DNA of 64,000 bases from Cognatundibacterium luofuense (GTDB lineage Bacteria > Pseudomonadota > Gammaproteobacteria > Burkholderiales > Burkholderiaceae_D): the NCBI RefSeq assembly GCF_018139685.1, contig NZ_JAGSPN010000004.1, positions 236,858-300,857 on the forward strand. The letters run 5' to 3'. Below are positions 1 to 9,193 of the stretch, piece by piece (position 1 is the first letter of the stretch; every line of letters starts with the position of its first letter). The notes beneath the pieces were generated by a model. That model did not search any database. It had not been told where the DNA came from and was given only the letters and a program-made list of their open reading frames with translations. The translations under genes and the position numbers were made by a program.

Positions 1-1006
1 CCGTAAAGCCACGCTGGCGATACAGCGTAAACAAGTGAATCGGACGATAGTGATAACCGAGGCCAATTTTCACATCCAGCATTTTCTGCATGAATTCGGC
101 GCGGTTAATGCGTTCTGGCAACACAATATGGAACATATGCCAGTTAGAATTTTCAAAATCCGCGACCGGCAATTCAGCGCCGGTTTGTGCGGTGAAATCG
201 GTACCGAATAATTCAAAATACTTCGCCGCCAGTGCTTTTCGCTTGGCGTTAAATTCTTCCAGACGACGCAGCTGGCCCAGACCGATTGCTGCCGACATAT
301 CAGTCATATTGTATTTGCCGCCCAGCACATCCACATCGATACCGTCCAGACCACTGCGGCTAACGCCTTGCAAACGATAACGCTCAGCCAGTTTCGCTTC
401 TTCCGGTGTATTCAGCACCAGACAGCCACCTTCGCCGGTCATGATATTTTTGTTGACCTGAAAACTGAAAGAAACAAAATCGCCGAAAGAACCAATACGC
501 TTACCTTTCCAGGTCGATCCGATTGCTTGCGCCGCATCTTCGATGACGCGCAGTTTGTATTTCTCAGCAATAGCGTACAGCTTGTCCATGTCGCATGGCA
601 GGCCGCACATATGGACCGGAATGATGGCTTTCGTGCGTGGCGTAATAACTGCTTCGACTTTATCCAGATCAATGTTGTGGGTTTGCGGATCGATATCAGC
701 AAAGACCGGCGTTGCGCCGGTTTCGATAATCACGTTCGCAGTTGCCACCCAGGAATTCGGGGTCGTAATGACTTCGTCGCCGGGGCCAATACCGGCAATG
801 CGCAGTGCGATTTCCATAGTGCAGGTGCCGGAATTGAAGGTACGTACCGGACGACCACCAAAAAATTCAGAAAGCTTCGCCTCAAATTCCTGCACTTTCG
901 GGCCACTGGTCAGCCAGCCGGAACGCATGACATCCGCAACTGCAGCGATCATGTCTTCGTCTATGGTTGGCTTGGTAAAGGGCAAAAAACTCAGTTCTGT
1001 TGTCAT
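1..1006 (-). CDS. DegT/DnrJ/EryC1/StrS aminotransferase, ArnB-like (3' end outside window)
   Basis: PLP-dependent sugar aminotransferase that would convert a keto-sugar nucleotide to an amino sugar. I translated it from the ATG at 1006; about 335 residues are inside the window and the C-terminus lies beyond base 1. The start reads MTTELSFLPFTKPTIDEDMI, followed by a GWLTSGP segment typical of the family. The PLP lysine is K186 in SFQVNKNIMTGEGG, with the upstream EDAAQA segment at about 156-161. It is the last visible gene of a minus-strand run behind an SMR protein and an ArnT-like glycosyltransferase, which suggests lipid A or other envelope glycan modification such as 4-amino-4-deoxy-arabinose addition. 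ArnB itself is an inference; related enzymes serve other amino sugars. Confidence 0.85.
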   Translation of the reverse strand, partial: MTTELSFLPFTKPTIDEDMIAAVADVMRSGWLTSGPKVQEFEAKLSEFFGGRPVRTFNSGTCTMEIALRIAGIGPGDEVITTPNSWVATANVIIETGATPVFADIDPQTHNIDLDKVEAVITPRTKAIIPVHMCGLPCDMDKLYAIAEKYKLRVIEDAAQAIGSTWKGKRIGSFGDFVSFSFQVNKNIMTGEGGCLVLNTPEEAKLAERYRLQGVSRSGLDGIDVDVLGGKYNMTDMSAAIGLGQLRRLEEFNAKRKALAAKYFELFGTDFTAQTGAELPVADFENSNWHMFHIVLPERINRAEFMQKMLDVKIGLGYHYRPIHLFTLYRQRGFT

Positions 1007-1107
1007 GGAATTATCCCATCCGGAAAACCGGTATTCATCATAGAAGGCGTCAGATTATGCTGGTCTGAGCGCCGGAAAAACGGAAAAAAGCGGCAAATTG
1101 ATACTTG

Positions 1108-1479
1108 TCAGCTTTTGACGAGCAAGGCAACACCAATAATGATGACGCCGATAGCGAGCAAACGCTGTACTGACATGATCTCGCCGAGGAAATACCATGC
1201 GCCGATCGCATTCACGATATAACCGATCGACAGCATAGGATACGCAATCGATACATCCACGCGCGATAAGCCGATAATCCAGACAACCACCGAGATCACA
1301 TAGCAGCTCAGTCCGCCGATAATCGGCAATTGCGTTGCCACCTGCAAGCCGGTCGCAAACCAGTTATCCGCAGTCAGATGGATTGCACCAATCGCGTTGG
1401 TACCTTTTTTCAGTAAAAGCTGAGCAAGTGCATTCAGTAAAATGCCGCTGATAATAAAGCCAAAAGTGGAAATATTCAT
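1108..1479 (-). CDS. SMR/EamA-type small membrane protein, ArnE-like flippase subunit candidate
   Basis: A 123-residue protein with four hydrophobic helices. The first holds NALAQLLLKKG, the alignment of Q and K typical of small multidrug resistance and ArnE/ArnF-like proteins, and the last ends in LLVKS. It lies 40 bp behind the ArnT-like gene and about 100 bp ahead of the aminotransferase on the same strand. The context supports a role in moving an undecaprenyl-linked sugar across the inner membrane rather than drug export. A single-subunit SMR exporter cannot be excluded. Confidence 0.7.
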   Translation of the reverse strand: MNISTFGFIISGILLNALAQLLLKKGTNAIGAIHLTADNWFATGLQVATQLPIIGGLSCYVISVVVWIIGLSRVDVSIAYPMLSIGYIVNAIGAWYFLGEIMSVQRLLAIGVIIIGVALLVKS

Positions 1480-1519
1480 TGATCCGTATTCTTTTTATGT
1501 CAGTTGTGTGTAAAAACGA

Positions 1520-3190
1520 TTATTGCGCGCTGATCACGATACGCTTAGGGTCATCACCGATCACACGCATCGGTATCCCCCGGGCACGGAAATCATCATA
1601 AATATCGCGGCGCACCACTGCAACCGCAGCTTCTTTGTTTTGCACATGCGCCAGCCAGCGATGTACAAAATCTTCACGTTGCGGTATCCACAATTGCGGC
1701 TCAATGCTGAGACCAAACTGCATTTCATCCGGGAATTCCACCAGTGTCATAGTGCGTTCCACATAGAAAGGCATGGCCTGTTCATAGCGTCCTACACCGT
1801 AAAAATGCGATCCCGGCGTCTTCAATACTTCACGCATTGCAGGTAAATGTGCGGTGCCGGCAATATATTTTCCGAACTCGTTATGGCCGAGGAAAGCGAT
1901 TTGTCCGGCGATAAATCCTGTTAAACCCAGCGCCAGCAGGCTCCAGTCTTTCATTTGCTTTTGCAAAAATACCCAGCCCGCGACTGCAGCAAGCAAAAAC
2001 AAAACGCCGGCAATCTGCAACCAGACCGCATAACCCTGATACAAGGGAATTTCATATTCAGGCTTACCGGCGAGCAGCGACGGCAGTTTCCATTGCACAC
2101 CGGCAGTCAGTGCGATACCGAGAATGGCGGAAGTTGCCAGAGAAATTTTCTGCCAGACTTCACCGCCTTGTGCTGCCTGACGGGCACCAATCAGTGCCAG
2201 CGCCGGGAAAATCGGTACGATATAGCCCGGTAATTTGGAGCCGGAAACGCTGAAAAAGACAAAGAAAAACACAGCCCAGATCCACGCCATCAGCAGTGGC
2301 TGAAAGCGGCTCGCTTCTTTTTTCCAACCTGCGCCGACACTGCTGAACAAATAGCCCAGCCATGGCAGGATACCGAGCACCATCAGCGGAATAAAGTAAT
2401 ACCACGGGCCGCCGCGCTTATGCACGCCACTGGTAAAACGGTCAAAATGTTCGTGGATGAAGAAAAAATGCGGATGTTCAGGATTGCGCATCGCAATCAG
2501 GATGAACCACGGCGCCGTGATTGCAAAAAACAGCAGCAATCCTTTGCCGAAGTGCAATTTCGTCCACATGCGCAAATCGCGTGCAAGCAACGTATATAAA
2601 GTCAGTACAGCACCCGGCAATACGATGCCGATCAAACCTTTGGACAGAGTTGCCAGCGCCATCGCGGCCCAGCACAGCAGCATATAGTTGCGCTGTTCTT
2701 TTTCACTGACGCCGTCACGCTGCCCCAGAATCAGTGCGCATAAGGCAACGGCGAAAAAGCCTGAGATACCCATATCGAGGCTATTCACGTGACCCATACC
2801 AGCCCAGTAAAAACCACTGCCCAGCATCAGTGCAGCAATCCAGCCAGTGCGGCGGTCATATAACTTTGCTGCAGTAAAGCCGACGGACACGATGCCCAGC
2901 AAGGCGGTTAAACCAGTCCATAAACGCGCCTGCCACTCGCCAAGTCCGAATAAGGCAAAAGTCAGCGCATTCATCCAGTTTTGCAGCGGCGGCTTTTCAA
3001 AGTACTTAATGCCGTTTAAGCGCAAGGTAATCCAGTCACCGGTTGCCAGCATTTCACGCGCCATTTCCGCGTAACGCCCCTCATCGGTAGGCACCAGCAC
3101 GCGCGCACCGAGCATGTAAAACCAAAACAACAAAAACGCGGCAGTCAGCGTGCGTACCAGCGTAGTCGATTCAAACGGTGATCGCTTCAT
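1520..3190 (-). CDS. ArnT-like glycosyltransferase family 39 membrane protein
   Basis: A 556-residue polytopic protein of the PMT/ArnT class, which moves a sugar from a polyprenyl phosphate donor to an acceptor such as lipid A on the periplasmic side. Visible features are the N-terminal helix, the first periplasmic loop with PTDEGRYAEMAREM (acidic residues typical of GT39 catalytic loops), the later IKYFEKPPLQNW, and roughly a dozen hydrophobic segments, then a soluble C-terminal part. Length agrees with ArnT (about 550). Its ATG overlaps the stop of the upstream Mth938-domain gene by 4 bp, so the two are translationally coupled. The exact sugar is inferred from the neighbouring aminotransferase. 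Confidence 0.82.
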   Translation of the reverse strand: MKRSPFESTTLVRTLTAAFLLFWFYMLGARVLVPTDEGRYAEMAREMLATGDWITLRLNGIKYFEKPPLQNWMNALTFALFGLGEWQARLWTGLTALLGIVSVGFTAAKLYDRRTGWIAALMLGSGFYWAGMGHVNSLDMGISGFFAVALCALILGQRDGVSEKEQRNYMLLCWAAMALATLSKGLIGIVLPGAVLTLYTLLARDLRMWTKLHFGKGLLLFFAITAPWFILIAMRNPEHPHFFFIHEHFDRFTSGVHKRGGPWYYFIPLMVLGILPWLGYLFSSVGAGWKKEASRFQPLLMAWIWAVFFFVFFSVSGSKLPGYIVPIFPALALIGARQAAQGGEVWQKISLATSAILGIALTAGVQWKLPSLLAGKPEYEIPLYQGYAVWLQIAGVLFLLAAVAGWVFLQKQMKDWSLLALGLTGFIAGQIAFLGHNEFGKYIAGTAHLPAMREVLKTPGSHFYGVGRYEQAMPFYVERTMTLVEFPDEMQFGLSIEPQLWIPQREDFVHRWLAHVQNKEAAVAVVRRDIYDDFRARGIPMRVIGDDPKRIVISAQ

Positions 3191-3564
3191 GCCGGCTCCA
3201 CGATCAGCGCCAGAGCGACTTTACGGCCTTCTGCCATCAGAATATTGTAGGTGCGGCATGCAGAATGGTTGTCCATGCATTCCACGCCGATATGACGCTG
3301 CATCAGCGATTGCATCAGGCGCGGATGCGCGAAGCGCTGCTTCTGTCCGGTGCCGAGAATCACAACATCAGGCTTGAAGGCTTCGATCTGTTCAAAGTGG
3401 GTGTTACTCAATTGTTCAAAACTGACAGGCTCCCAGACCACCGGCTTCATTTCCGGTAATACGATCAGACTGTGCTTGTACCAGATGGCGTTGATTTCTA
3501 CCGCGTCTTTTTCGTAGGCGGTAATAGTCTGATATTGCTGAGTTTGAGTAGAGTGCAGTTTCAT
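3187..3564 (-). CDS. Mth938-like (DUF498) domain protein
   Basis: A 125-residue soluble protein of the Mth938/DUF498 fold (human homologue AAMDC). The ATG at 3564 is preferred because MKLHSTQTQQ matches the usual short N-terminus. The core reads FKPDVVILGTGQKQRFAHP, a glycine motif typical of the family, then a conserved Cys/Asn region (NHSACRTYNILMAEGRKV). The biochemical role of the family is not known. It overlaps the ArnT-like gene by 4 bp and appears to be the first gene of this minus-strand operon. Beta-proteobacteria often carry it near envelope genes. Confidence 0.8.
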   Translation of the reverse strand: MKLHSTQTQQYQTITAYEKDAVEINAIWYKHSLIVLPEMKPVVWEPVSFEQLSNTHFEQIEAFKPDVVILGTGQKQRFAHPRLMQSLMQRHIGVECMDNHSACRTYNILMAEGRKVALALIVEPA

Positions 3565-3948
3565 GCGTAAATCCCGGAAAGACGAACAGAAAAACGTGCG
3601 GCATTGTAACTGTTTTTCCTGTTTTTGCTGCCTGCATGCAGATAGCGCACTGCAATCGACCGGGACTTGCACAAAAAATCAGCAAACAAAGTTGCTGATC
3701 GCTTACATATGCGAAATCCGCATAAGCATATTGCAACAGAATCTGGCAAACATGCCGCCTGACTATGTGCTGATGGACGGTTTTCGGCGAAACTTGAGGA
3801 CTTTCCGAAGAATTACGGAAACAAGGGCAAGGCTGTGATTGCTTTCGATGCATTCCTTGTGCAAAATGGCTTGTACGGCAGTGCAGCATTTTGCAGCACA
3901 GGCCTTCATTCGTCCTGCTCAGTCTCTTGAATAAAAAGGAATTTTCGC

Positions 3949-5178
3949 GTGCGCCCGATTCAGAAATCTCAGAAGTTAGCCGATGTATGTTACGACATCC
4001 GTGGTCCGGTGCTGGAAAAGGCCAAGCAGATGGAAGACGAAGGCCACAAGATCATTAAGCTGAATATCGGCAATCTGGCTGTATTCAACTTCGATCCGCC
4101 GGACGAAATCGTGCAGGATATGATTCGTAATATGCAGGGCGCAGCCGGTTATACCGATTCCAAAGGTATGTTTGCACCGCGCAAAGCGATCATGCACTAC
4201 AGCCAGGAAAAACATATCCATGGCGTCACGATTGAAGATATTTATATCGGCAATGGCGCGTCTGAACTGATCGTGATGGGCATGAATGCCTTACTGAACA
4301 GTGGTGATGAAGTGCTGGTACCGGCGCCGGATTATCCGCTGTGGACAGCAGCTGTCAGCCTCTCCGGTGGTAAGCCGGTGCACTATGTCTGCGATGAAAG
4401 CGCTGGCTGGATGCCGGATATGGATGATATCCGCGCCAAAATCACACCGAACACCAAAGCGATCGTCATCATTAACCCGAACAATCCTACCGGCGCACTG
4501 TATCCGCGTGAAGTACTGGAACAACTGGTGGAAATCGCCCGTCAGCATCAGCTGGTGGTGTTTGCCGATGAAATTTACGACAAAACTTTGTACGACGGCG
4601 AAGAGCATATTTCTATCGCCTCGCTGGCAGATGATGTATTGTTTGTGACTTTGAATGGTCTCTCTAAAAATTATCGTTCTTGCGGCTACCGTGCCGGCTG
4701 GATGATTGTTTCCGGCGAAAAACGTCACGCCAGAGATTACATCGAAGGTCTGAACATGCTCGCATCGATGCGCCTGTGCGCCAACGCGCCGGGCCAGTTT
4801 GCGATTCAGACCGCGCTGGGCGGTTATCAGAGTATTCAGGATCTGGTTGGCCCCGGCGGCCGCCTGCTGAAGCAGCGCGATCTTGCGCATAAGTTGTTAA
4901 CAGAAATTCCCGGAGTCAGCTGCGTTAAACCCAAAGCGGCTCTGTATATGTTTCCGAAACTGGATCCGGAAATCTACCCGATTGCCGATGATCAGGAATT
5001 TATACGCGAACTGTTGATCGAGCAGCGCGTATTGTTGGTGCAGGGAACAGGCTTTAACTGGATCAAGCCTGACCACTTCCGTGTGGTGTTCCTGCCTAAT
5101 ACGGATGATTTAACGGAAGCCTTCGGTCGCATTTCGCATTTCCTCGAAGCTTACCGAAAGCGTCACGGTACTAATTAA
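3949..5178 (+). CDS. alaA: Glutamate-pyruvate aminotransferase AlaA-like
   Basis: Class I/II PLP aminotransferase of 409 residues that forms alanine from pyruvate with glutamate as amino donor. The start codon is GTG, 8 bp after AAAAAGGA. The sequence follows E. coli AlaA closely: VCYDIRGPVL near the start, PAPDYPLWTAAVSL in the cofactor domain, NPNNPTGA, and the PLP lysine K240 in NGLSKNYRSCGYRAGW. One difference is GNLAVFNFD where AlaA has GNPAPFGFD. hom follows after 22 bp, and in many Burkholderiales this pair is followed by thrC, so an amino-acid synthesis operon is likely. Confidence 0.9.
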   Translation: MRPIQKSQKLADVCYDIRGPVLEKAKQMEDEGHKIIKLNIGNLAVFNFDPPDEIVQDMIRNMQGAAGYTDSKGMFAPRKAIMHYSQEKHIHGVTIEDIYIGNGASELIVMGMNALLNSGDEVLVPAPDYPLWTAAVSLSGGKPVHYVCDESAGWMPDMDDIRAKITPNTKAIVIINPNNPTGALYPREVLEQLVEIARQHQLVVFADEIYDKTLYDGEEHISIASLADDVLFVTLNGLSKNYRSCGYRAGWMIVSGEKRHARDYIEGLNMLASMRLCANAPGQFAIQTALGGYQSIQDLVGPGGRLLKQRDLAHKLLTEIPGVSCVKPKAALYMFPKLDPEIYPIADDQEFIRELLIEQRVLLVQGTGFNWIKPDHFRVVFLPNTDDLTEAFGRISHFLEAYRKRHGTN

Positions 5179-5200
5179 CTTTTATATTGTCGAAAATCTT

Positions 5201-6511
5201 ATGAAACCCATCAAAGTCGGTCTGTTAGGTATAGGAACTGTCGGTTCCGGAGTATTTCACGTATTACAGCGCAATCAGCAGGAAATTATGCGTCGCGCAG
5301 GCCGTGGAATTGAAATTACCATGATTGCCGCACGGAATACGGAACGGGCTCGTAAGATTTGCGGCGATACGATTCAGGTCGTCGCGCAGGCATCTGACGT
5401 CGTCAACAATCCTGAAATTGACATCGTTGTTGAACTGATCGGCGGTTACGAAACCGCGCGCGAACTGGTGCTGCAAGCGATTGCAAATGGCAAGCACGTG
5501 GTCACAGCCAACAAAGCCTTGCTGGCAATCCACGGCAATGAAATTTTCAAAGCGGCGCAGGAAAAAGGTGTGATGGTCGCGTTTGAGGCCGCAGTTGCCG
5601 GCGGCATTCCGATTATCAAAGCGCTGCGCGAAGGTCTGACAGCGAACCGCATCGAATGGATCGCCGGCATCATCAACGGTACAACCAACTTCATATTGTC
5701 GGAAATGCGTGACAAAGGCCTGAGTTTTCAGGAAGTGCTGAAACAGGCGCAGGAACTCGGCTACGCAGAAGCAGACCCGACTTTCGATATCGAAGGCGTC
5801 GATGCCGCCCATAAAGCCACGATCATGGCATCGATTGCTTACGGCATTCCTATGCAGTTTGATAAAGCCTATGTTGAAGGTATTACTCAACTGGAAGCGG
5901 TTGATATTCAGTTTGCGGAAGAACTCGGTTACCGTATCAAGCTGCTCGGTATCGCCAAACGCGTTGCTGAAGGCGTGGAACTGCGTGTCCATCCGACACT
6001 GGTACCGGCAAAACGCCTGATTGCCAATGTTGAAGGTGCTATGAATGCGGTACTGGTGCAGTCGGATGCGGTTGGCACCACACTGTATTACGGCAAAGGC
6101 GCGGGTTCTGAGCCAACGGCATCTTCCGTGATTGCTGATCTGGTTGACGTGACCCGTCTGGCAACGGCGGATCCTGAACACCGTGTTCCGCATCTGGCAT
6201 TCCAGCCGGATGCCATCAGCAATCTGCCGATTCTGCCAATCGAAGAAGTCACCACCAGCTACTACCTGCGTATGCATGTGGAAGACCGCCCGGGCGTACT
6301 GGCCGATGTGACACGCATTCTGGCGGACCTGACGATTTCGATTGATGCGATGCTGCAAAAAGAACCGGGCGATGGTGCAACTCGTACCGATATCATCATC
6401 CTGACCCATCAGACCAAAGAGAAAAATATCATTGCCGCGATTGAAAAAATCGAACAACTGGCAACAGTCAGCGGCAAAGTCACCAAGCTGCGCCTGGAAG
6501 AACTGAACTAA
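5201..6511 (+). CDS. hom: Homoserine dehydrogenase
   Basis: A 436-residue enzyme reducing aspartate semialdehyde to homoserine, the branch point to threonine and methionine. It shows the N-terminal nucleotide-binding motif GLLGIGTVGSG (8-18), the catalytic core with INGTTNFILSEM and EADPTFDIEGVDAAHK, and a C-terminal ACT domain from about residue 353 (RMHVEDRPGVLADVTRILAD) that normally gives feedback control by threonine. It lies 22 bp after alaA. The next plus-strand gene is a transporter behind a strong terminator, so thrC is not at its frequent position. Confidence 0.95.
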   Translation: MKPIKVGLLGIGTVGSGVFHVLQRNQQEIMRRAGRGIEITMIAARNTERARKICGDTIQVVAQASDVVNNPEIDIVVELIGGYETARELVLQAIANGKHVVTANKALLAIHGNEIFKAAQEKGVMVAFEAAVAGGIPIIKALREGLTANRIEWIAGIINGTTNFILSEMRDKGLSFQEVLKQAQELGYAEADPTFDIEGVDAAHKATIMASIAYGIPMQFDKAYVEGITQLEAVDIQFAEELGYRIKLLGIAKRVAEGVELRVHPTLVPAKRLIANVEGAMNAVLVQSDAVGTTLYYGKGAGSEPTASSVIADLVDVTRLATADPEHRVPHLAFQPDAISNLPILPIEEVTTSYYLRMHVEDRPGVLADVTRILADLTISIDAMLQKEPGDGATRTDIIILTHQTKEKNIIAAIEKIEQLATVSGKVTKLRLEELN

Positions 6512-6556
6512 GCTGCACTAAGCGGCAATGTCTCAGCAAACAGCAGGCTCCGGCAT

Positions 6557-6591
6557 AAAAAACGCCCTCATGAAATAATGAGGGCGTTTTT
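6557..6591 (+). terminator. Rho-independent terminator after hom
   Basis: The 10-bp arms ACGCCCTCAT and ATGAGGGCGT at 6562-6571 and 6578-6587 enclose a 6-base loop and are followed by a T run. An A run on the other side makes it potentially bidirectional. It ends the alaA-hom transcript about 16 bp before the transporter ATG. Confidence 0.9.
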
Positions 6592-6607
6592 ACATTCAGA
6601 CGCCACT

Positions 6608-7840
6608 ATGCCGCTCAAAACCCTGCTGCAGTACGGATTACCCGGATTCCCGCTGGCATTGCTGTCCTTACCGGTGTATGTCTATGTGCCGCAACTGTAC
6701 ACCGCCAGTTACGGCTGGTCACTGACAGCTATTGGCCTGATTTTGCTGGCATCCCGTGTGGCAGATGCTTTTTTTGATCCGTGGTTTGGTGCATGGCTGG
6801 ATAAACAACAGCATCCGGCGCGCTTTGCGCTCATATTCACACTGGCGACGCTGCCGGTCAATCTTGGTTTCTGGCTGTTGTTTCACCCTTTACAGACCGT
6901 ACCGGCAATCAGCCTGTGCGCAGGCTTGCTGCTGGTGTATCTGGGATTCAGCAGCGCAACGATAGCCTTGCAAAGCTGGGGCGCGATTCTGGGCAATACG
7001 CCGCAAACCCGCTTGCAACTGACGTCTGCGCGGGAATTTGCCGGTTTGTGTGGCGTCATCACCGCTTCATTGTGGACTTACTGGTTTTCTGCAGCGGCAG
7101 TGTTTCAGATTCTGATGGTCTCTTGCGTGTTATCTGTTTTCGCGATCTGGCGTTTGTACGCATCCCATCCGGCAGAGATTGTTCACGCAAGCAGCCAGAA
7201 TGCCGGCTCTTCACACTCACTCTCCATTTTTCAGGCAAATACCACGCGCCATCTGTATCAGACGTTTGCCCTGAACGGCATTGCATCCGCGATTCCCGCA
7301 ACGCTGTTTTTGTTTTACGCAGCCGATGTGCTGCAGCGTCCGGATCAGGCAGGCTTATTGTTGCTGCTGTATTTTGTCTGTGCCGCGCTTTCCGTACCGG
7401 CATGGAACTGCCTCGGACGCCGCTGGCATGAGGCAAGGGCATGGCAGGCCGGTATGTGGCTGGCCATCGCATCGTTTAGCACGGTGTGTTTTCTCGGCGC
7501 TGGTGACTTGCTGCTGTTTGCACTGGTGTGCGCCGGTTCCGGCTTTGCGCTGGGCGCCGATCTGGCCTTACCGTCCGCCTTGCTGGCCGGCGTGATACGC
7601 CAACAGCAGGATAGCGGACAGGAGGGCTGGTATTTCGGCTTGTGGAACTGGCTCAGCAAAATGAATCTGGCGCTGGCAGCCGGTTTGGCCATGCCTTTGC
7701 TGAGTCTGGCCGGTTACGCGCCCGGCAGGCAGGATGCACAGGCAGTCAGCGCGCTGATACTGGCGTACGCAGTGCTGCCTTGTGCCTTAAAACTGCTGGC
7801 ATGGCTGCGCTTATACCGGTCTTCACTGACAACGGTGTAA
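6608..7840 (+). CDS. MFS transporter, GPH (glycoside/cation symporter) type
   Basis: A 410-residue protein with about 12 hydrophobic segments. The N-terminal segment reads YGLPGFPLALLSLPVYVYVP, followed by the loop SRVADAFFDPWFGAWLD, which corresponds to the conserved D-x-x-x-DP-x-x-G motif of the GPH family. An upstream ATG at 6578 lies inside the hom terminator hairpin, so the ATG at 6608 is the likely start. The substrate is unknown. The gene stands alone, and the strong terminator just ahead implies its own promoter, which would have to overlap that hairpin, or read-through expression. Confidence 0.8.
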   Translation: MPLKTLLQYGLPGFPLALLSLPVYVYVPQLYTASYGWSLTAIGLILLASRVADAFFDPWFGAWLDKQQHPARFALIFTLATLPVNLGFWLLFHPLQTVPAISLCAGLLLVYLGFSSATIALQSWGAILGNTPQTRLQLTSAREFAGLCGVITASLWTYWFSAAAVFQILMVSCVLSVFAIWRLYASHPAEIVHASSQNAGSSHSLSIFQANTTRHLYQTFALNGIASAIPATLFLFYAADVLQRPDQAGLLLLLYFVCAALSVPAWNCLGRRWHEARAWQAGMWLAIASFSTVCFLGAGDLLLFALVCAGSGFALGADLALPSALLAGVIRQQQDSGQEGWYFGLWNWLSKMNLALAAGLAMPLLSLAGYAPGRQDAQAVSALILAYAVLPCALKLLAWLRLYRSSLTTV

Positions 7841-7948
7841 GGCGGCAATTTCCGGAAAAACACCGGTCTTCAGGCAAACAGATAAGCAAATCCAAAGCGT
7901 ACCCAGCCTCTGAAAACGGCTGTTACTTAACGCTGTACGAACACACAA

Positions 7949-8039
7949 TTGTGCAGAACTCCGCATGGGCGTTTTCTGAAAGCCCGGACTTTCTGCCGAC
8001 GACCGCCGGATCGGTGTGCTGAAGTCCGCATTTGGGGCA
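7949..8039 (+). repeat. Dispersed repeat R, copy R1
   Basis: Copy of the ~90-bp intergenic repeat. It has the left part TTGTGCAGAACTCCGCAT, the core CGGACTTTCTGCCGACGACC and the right end GAAGTCCGCATTTG. It shares an extended tail (GGGGCAAAAACAGG) with R2, so these two are sister copies. Element P1 follows directly. Confidence 0.85.
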
Positions 8040-8075
8040 AAAACAGGCATTTTGCAGCCAGAAAAACGGCGTAGC

Positions 8076-8136
8076 GGCTCGGTATCATTCTCAATTGGCG
8101 CATTGCAATGCGCCTTGCGGGGTACGGCTTACGGCC
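8076..8136 (+). repeat. Palindromic repeat P, copy P1
   Basis: About 60 bp centred on the perfect 18-bp palindrome GGCGCATTGCAATGCGCC (8097-8114), preceded by GGCTCGGTATCATTC and followed by a TACG-rich tail. Copy P4 near 63.5 kb is similar across the whole stretch, so this is a repeat and not a chance palindrome. The stretch 8137-8422 is AT-richer and shows no gene I can support. Confidence 0.8.
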
Positions 8137-8422
8137 TTGGTGTTGTTGGACAATTTAAAACAATGTTTCCAAATTGACCTTCCCTCGATAATTAGTTCTC
8201 CATCAGATGAAAGTCATGCAGCGAGATTCTCTTGATTTTATTTCTTCATCCAGTTTTCCAAATATTGAACTGGAGAGCGTCAGTTACACGTTTGACTGCC
8301 AGCGCTTTAAACTCGGTCGTATAAGCTTTTTTGGGTATCCTGTTCATCATTTGTCTTTCCAAAGTTTCGTTGATTTTACGTCACCTTTGGGGGACTAAAT
8401 TTCAGGGGAAGCTCACTGCAAT

Positions 8423-8923
8423 ATGGAAAATAAAATGAAAAGTGCGATTAAACGTATTCAATCACTAAAGACGCTTCCTACTAACAGTGAAGCGTCTCCG
8501 TCCGATGTGCTGATCGCTAGGGAATATCTTCGTAGGGTTGCGCTCATGGCGAAAGCGCTTCCTGAATGGAAGTCAGATCCTTTTTTTGATCCAAAGATAG
8601 TTACAGAAGCAGAGCTAGACGCTACTGTGAAAACAGAAATTGAAGCAGTGTTAAATCCAGTAATGCAACCAAATGCTTACGTGCGGAAGTTATGTGCGGA
8701 TTACATTAAGTGGCAGGCATATGTCGATATTGGCAACGTGGTCGCATCTTCATACGCAGATATCTATGAGCCACTGTTGATACTGTTCGAACGAGGCCAA
8801 GACATTGGTTTGCATCATGGTGAACTTATGATCGGTAGTTTTGCAGTTCCATTAAATCGTTGGTTGGAATTTGCCAATTTGGCTCCCGTAGATTTAAGTA
8901 GTGAATCGTCAGAAGGATATTAG
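8423..8923 (+). CDS. Hypothetical protein, possible immunity protein of an orphan toxin cassette
   Basis: A 166-residue soluble, mostly helical, acidic protein (MENKMKSAIKRIQSLKTLPT...) with no motif I recognise. An AGGGGA lies upstream at somewhat long spacing, and a second ATG at residue 5 could serve instead. Base use is visibly AT-richer than in neighbouring core genes, suggesting transfer. It is followed at once by the reading-frame remnant of a polymorphic-toxin tip. Orphan toxin tips in CDI, Rhs and similar systems usually sit beside their own immunity genes, so an immunity role is plausible but inferred from position only. Confidence 0.55.
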   Translation: MENKMKSAIKRIQSLKTLPTNSEASPSDVLIAREYLRRVALMAKALPEWKSDPFFDPKIVTEAELDATVKTEIEAVLNPVMQPNAYVRKLCADYIKWQAYVDIGNVVASSYADIYEPLLILFERGQDIGLHHGELMIGSFAVPLNRWLEFANLAPVDLSSESSEGY

Positions 8924-9192
8924 AATTTATTGGGGCAAATACAGCAGGCGAGATTGAGGCGCTTGATGCAGTAAATGCTGGCTGGCCTGGAACAGGTGGC
9001 GCTGGGCCGGTACCTGGAACTATCGGAATTTCGGATCAAACATCTGTTGCCGCATTGCGGAATTACTATCCGAAAGGTGGCGGCGTTGAGTTTGTTTATG
9101 ATCCCGCCACGAATACCTTTGTTACAGGTCGTCCCGCCAGCGGGTTGTTTGAAGGATCGCCGCACCAGCAGCTTGCTCAATCGTCCGAGTAA
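8905..9192 (+). pseudogene. Headless polymorphic-toxin C-terminal fragment, Ntox43-like
   Basis: An open frame of about 95 codons with no ATG or GTG start. It reads FIGANTAGEIEALDAVNAGW, then GGGVEFVYDPATNTFVTGRP and SGLFEGSPHQQLAQS before a stop. From memory this matches the first half of the polymorphic toxin type 43 domain, in which a G(L)FxGSPHxxLA segment is typical and about 60 further residues follow. Those residues are missing. The frame ends within two bases of an IS3-type terminus, so insertion of that element probably cut the gene. The upstream delivery part of the toxin is absent, as in displaced orphan tips of Rhs/CDI loci. Confidence 0.6.
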
Positions 9193-9193
9193 C

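Noticed and set aside
5264-6457. 397-codon minus-strand frame opposite hom
   Set aside because: Shadow of hom; composition is His/Phe/Arg rich as expected for the reverse of a real gene.
8207-8398. 63-codon frame ahead of the putative immunity gene
   Set aside because: Plausible AT-rich coding look but no Shine-Dalgarno and no recognisable family; too weak to list as a gene.
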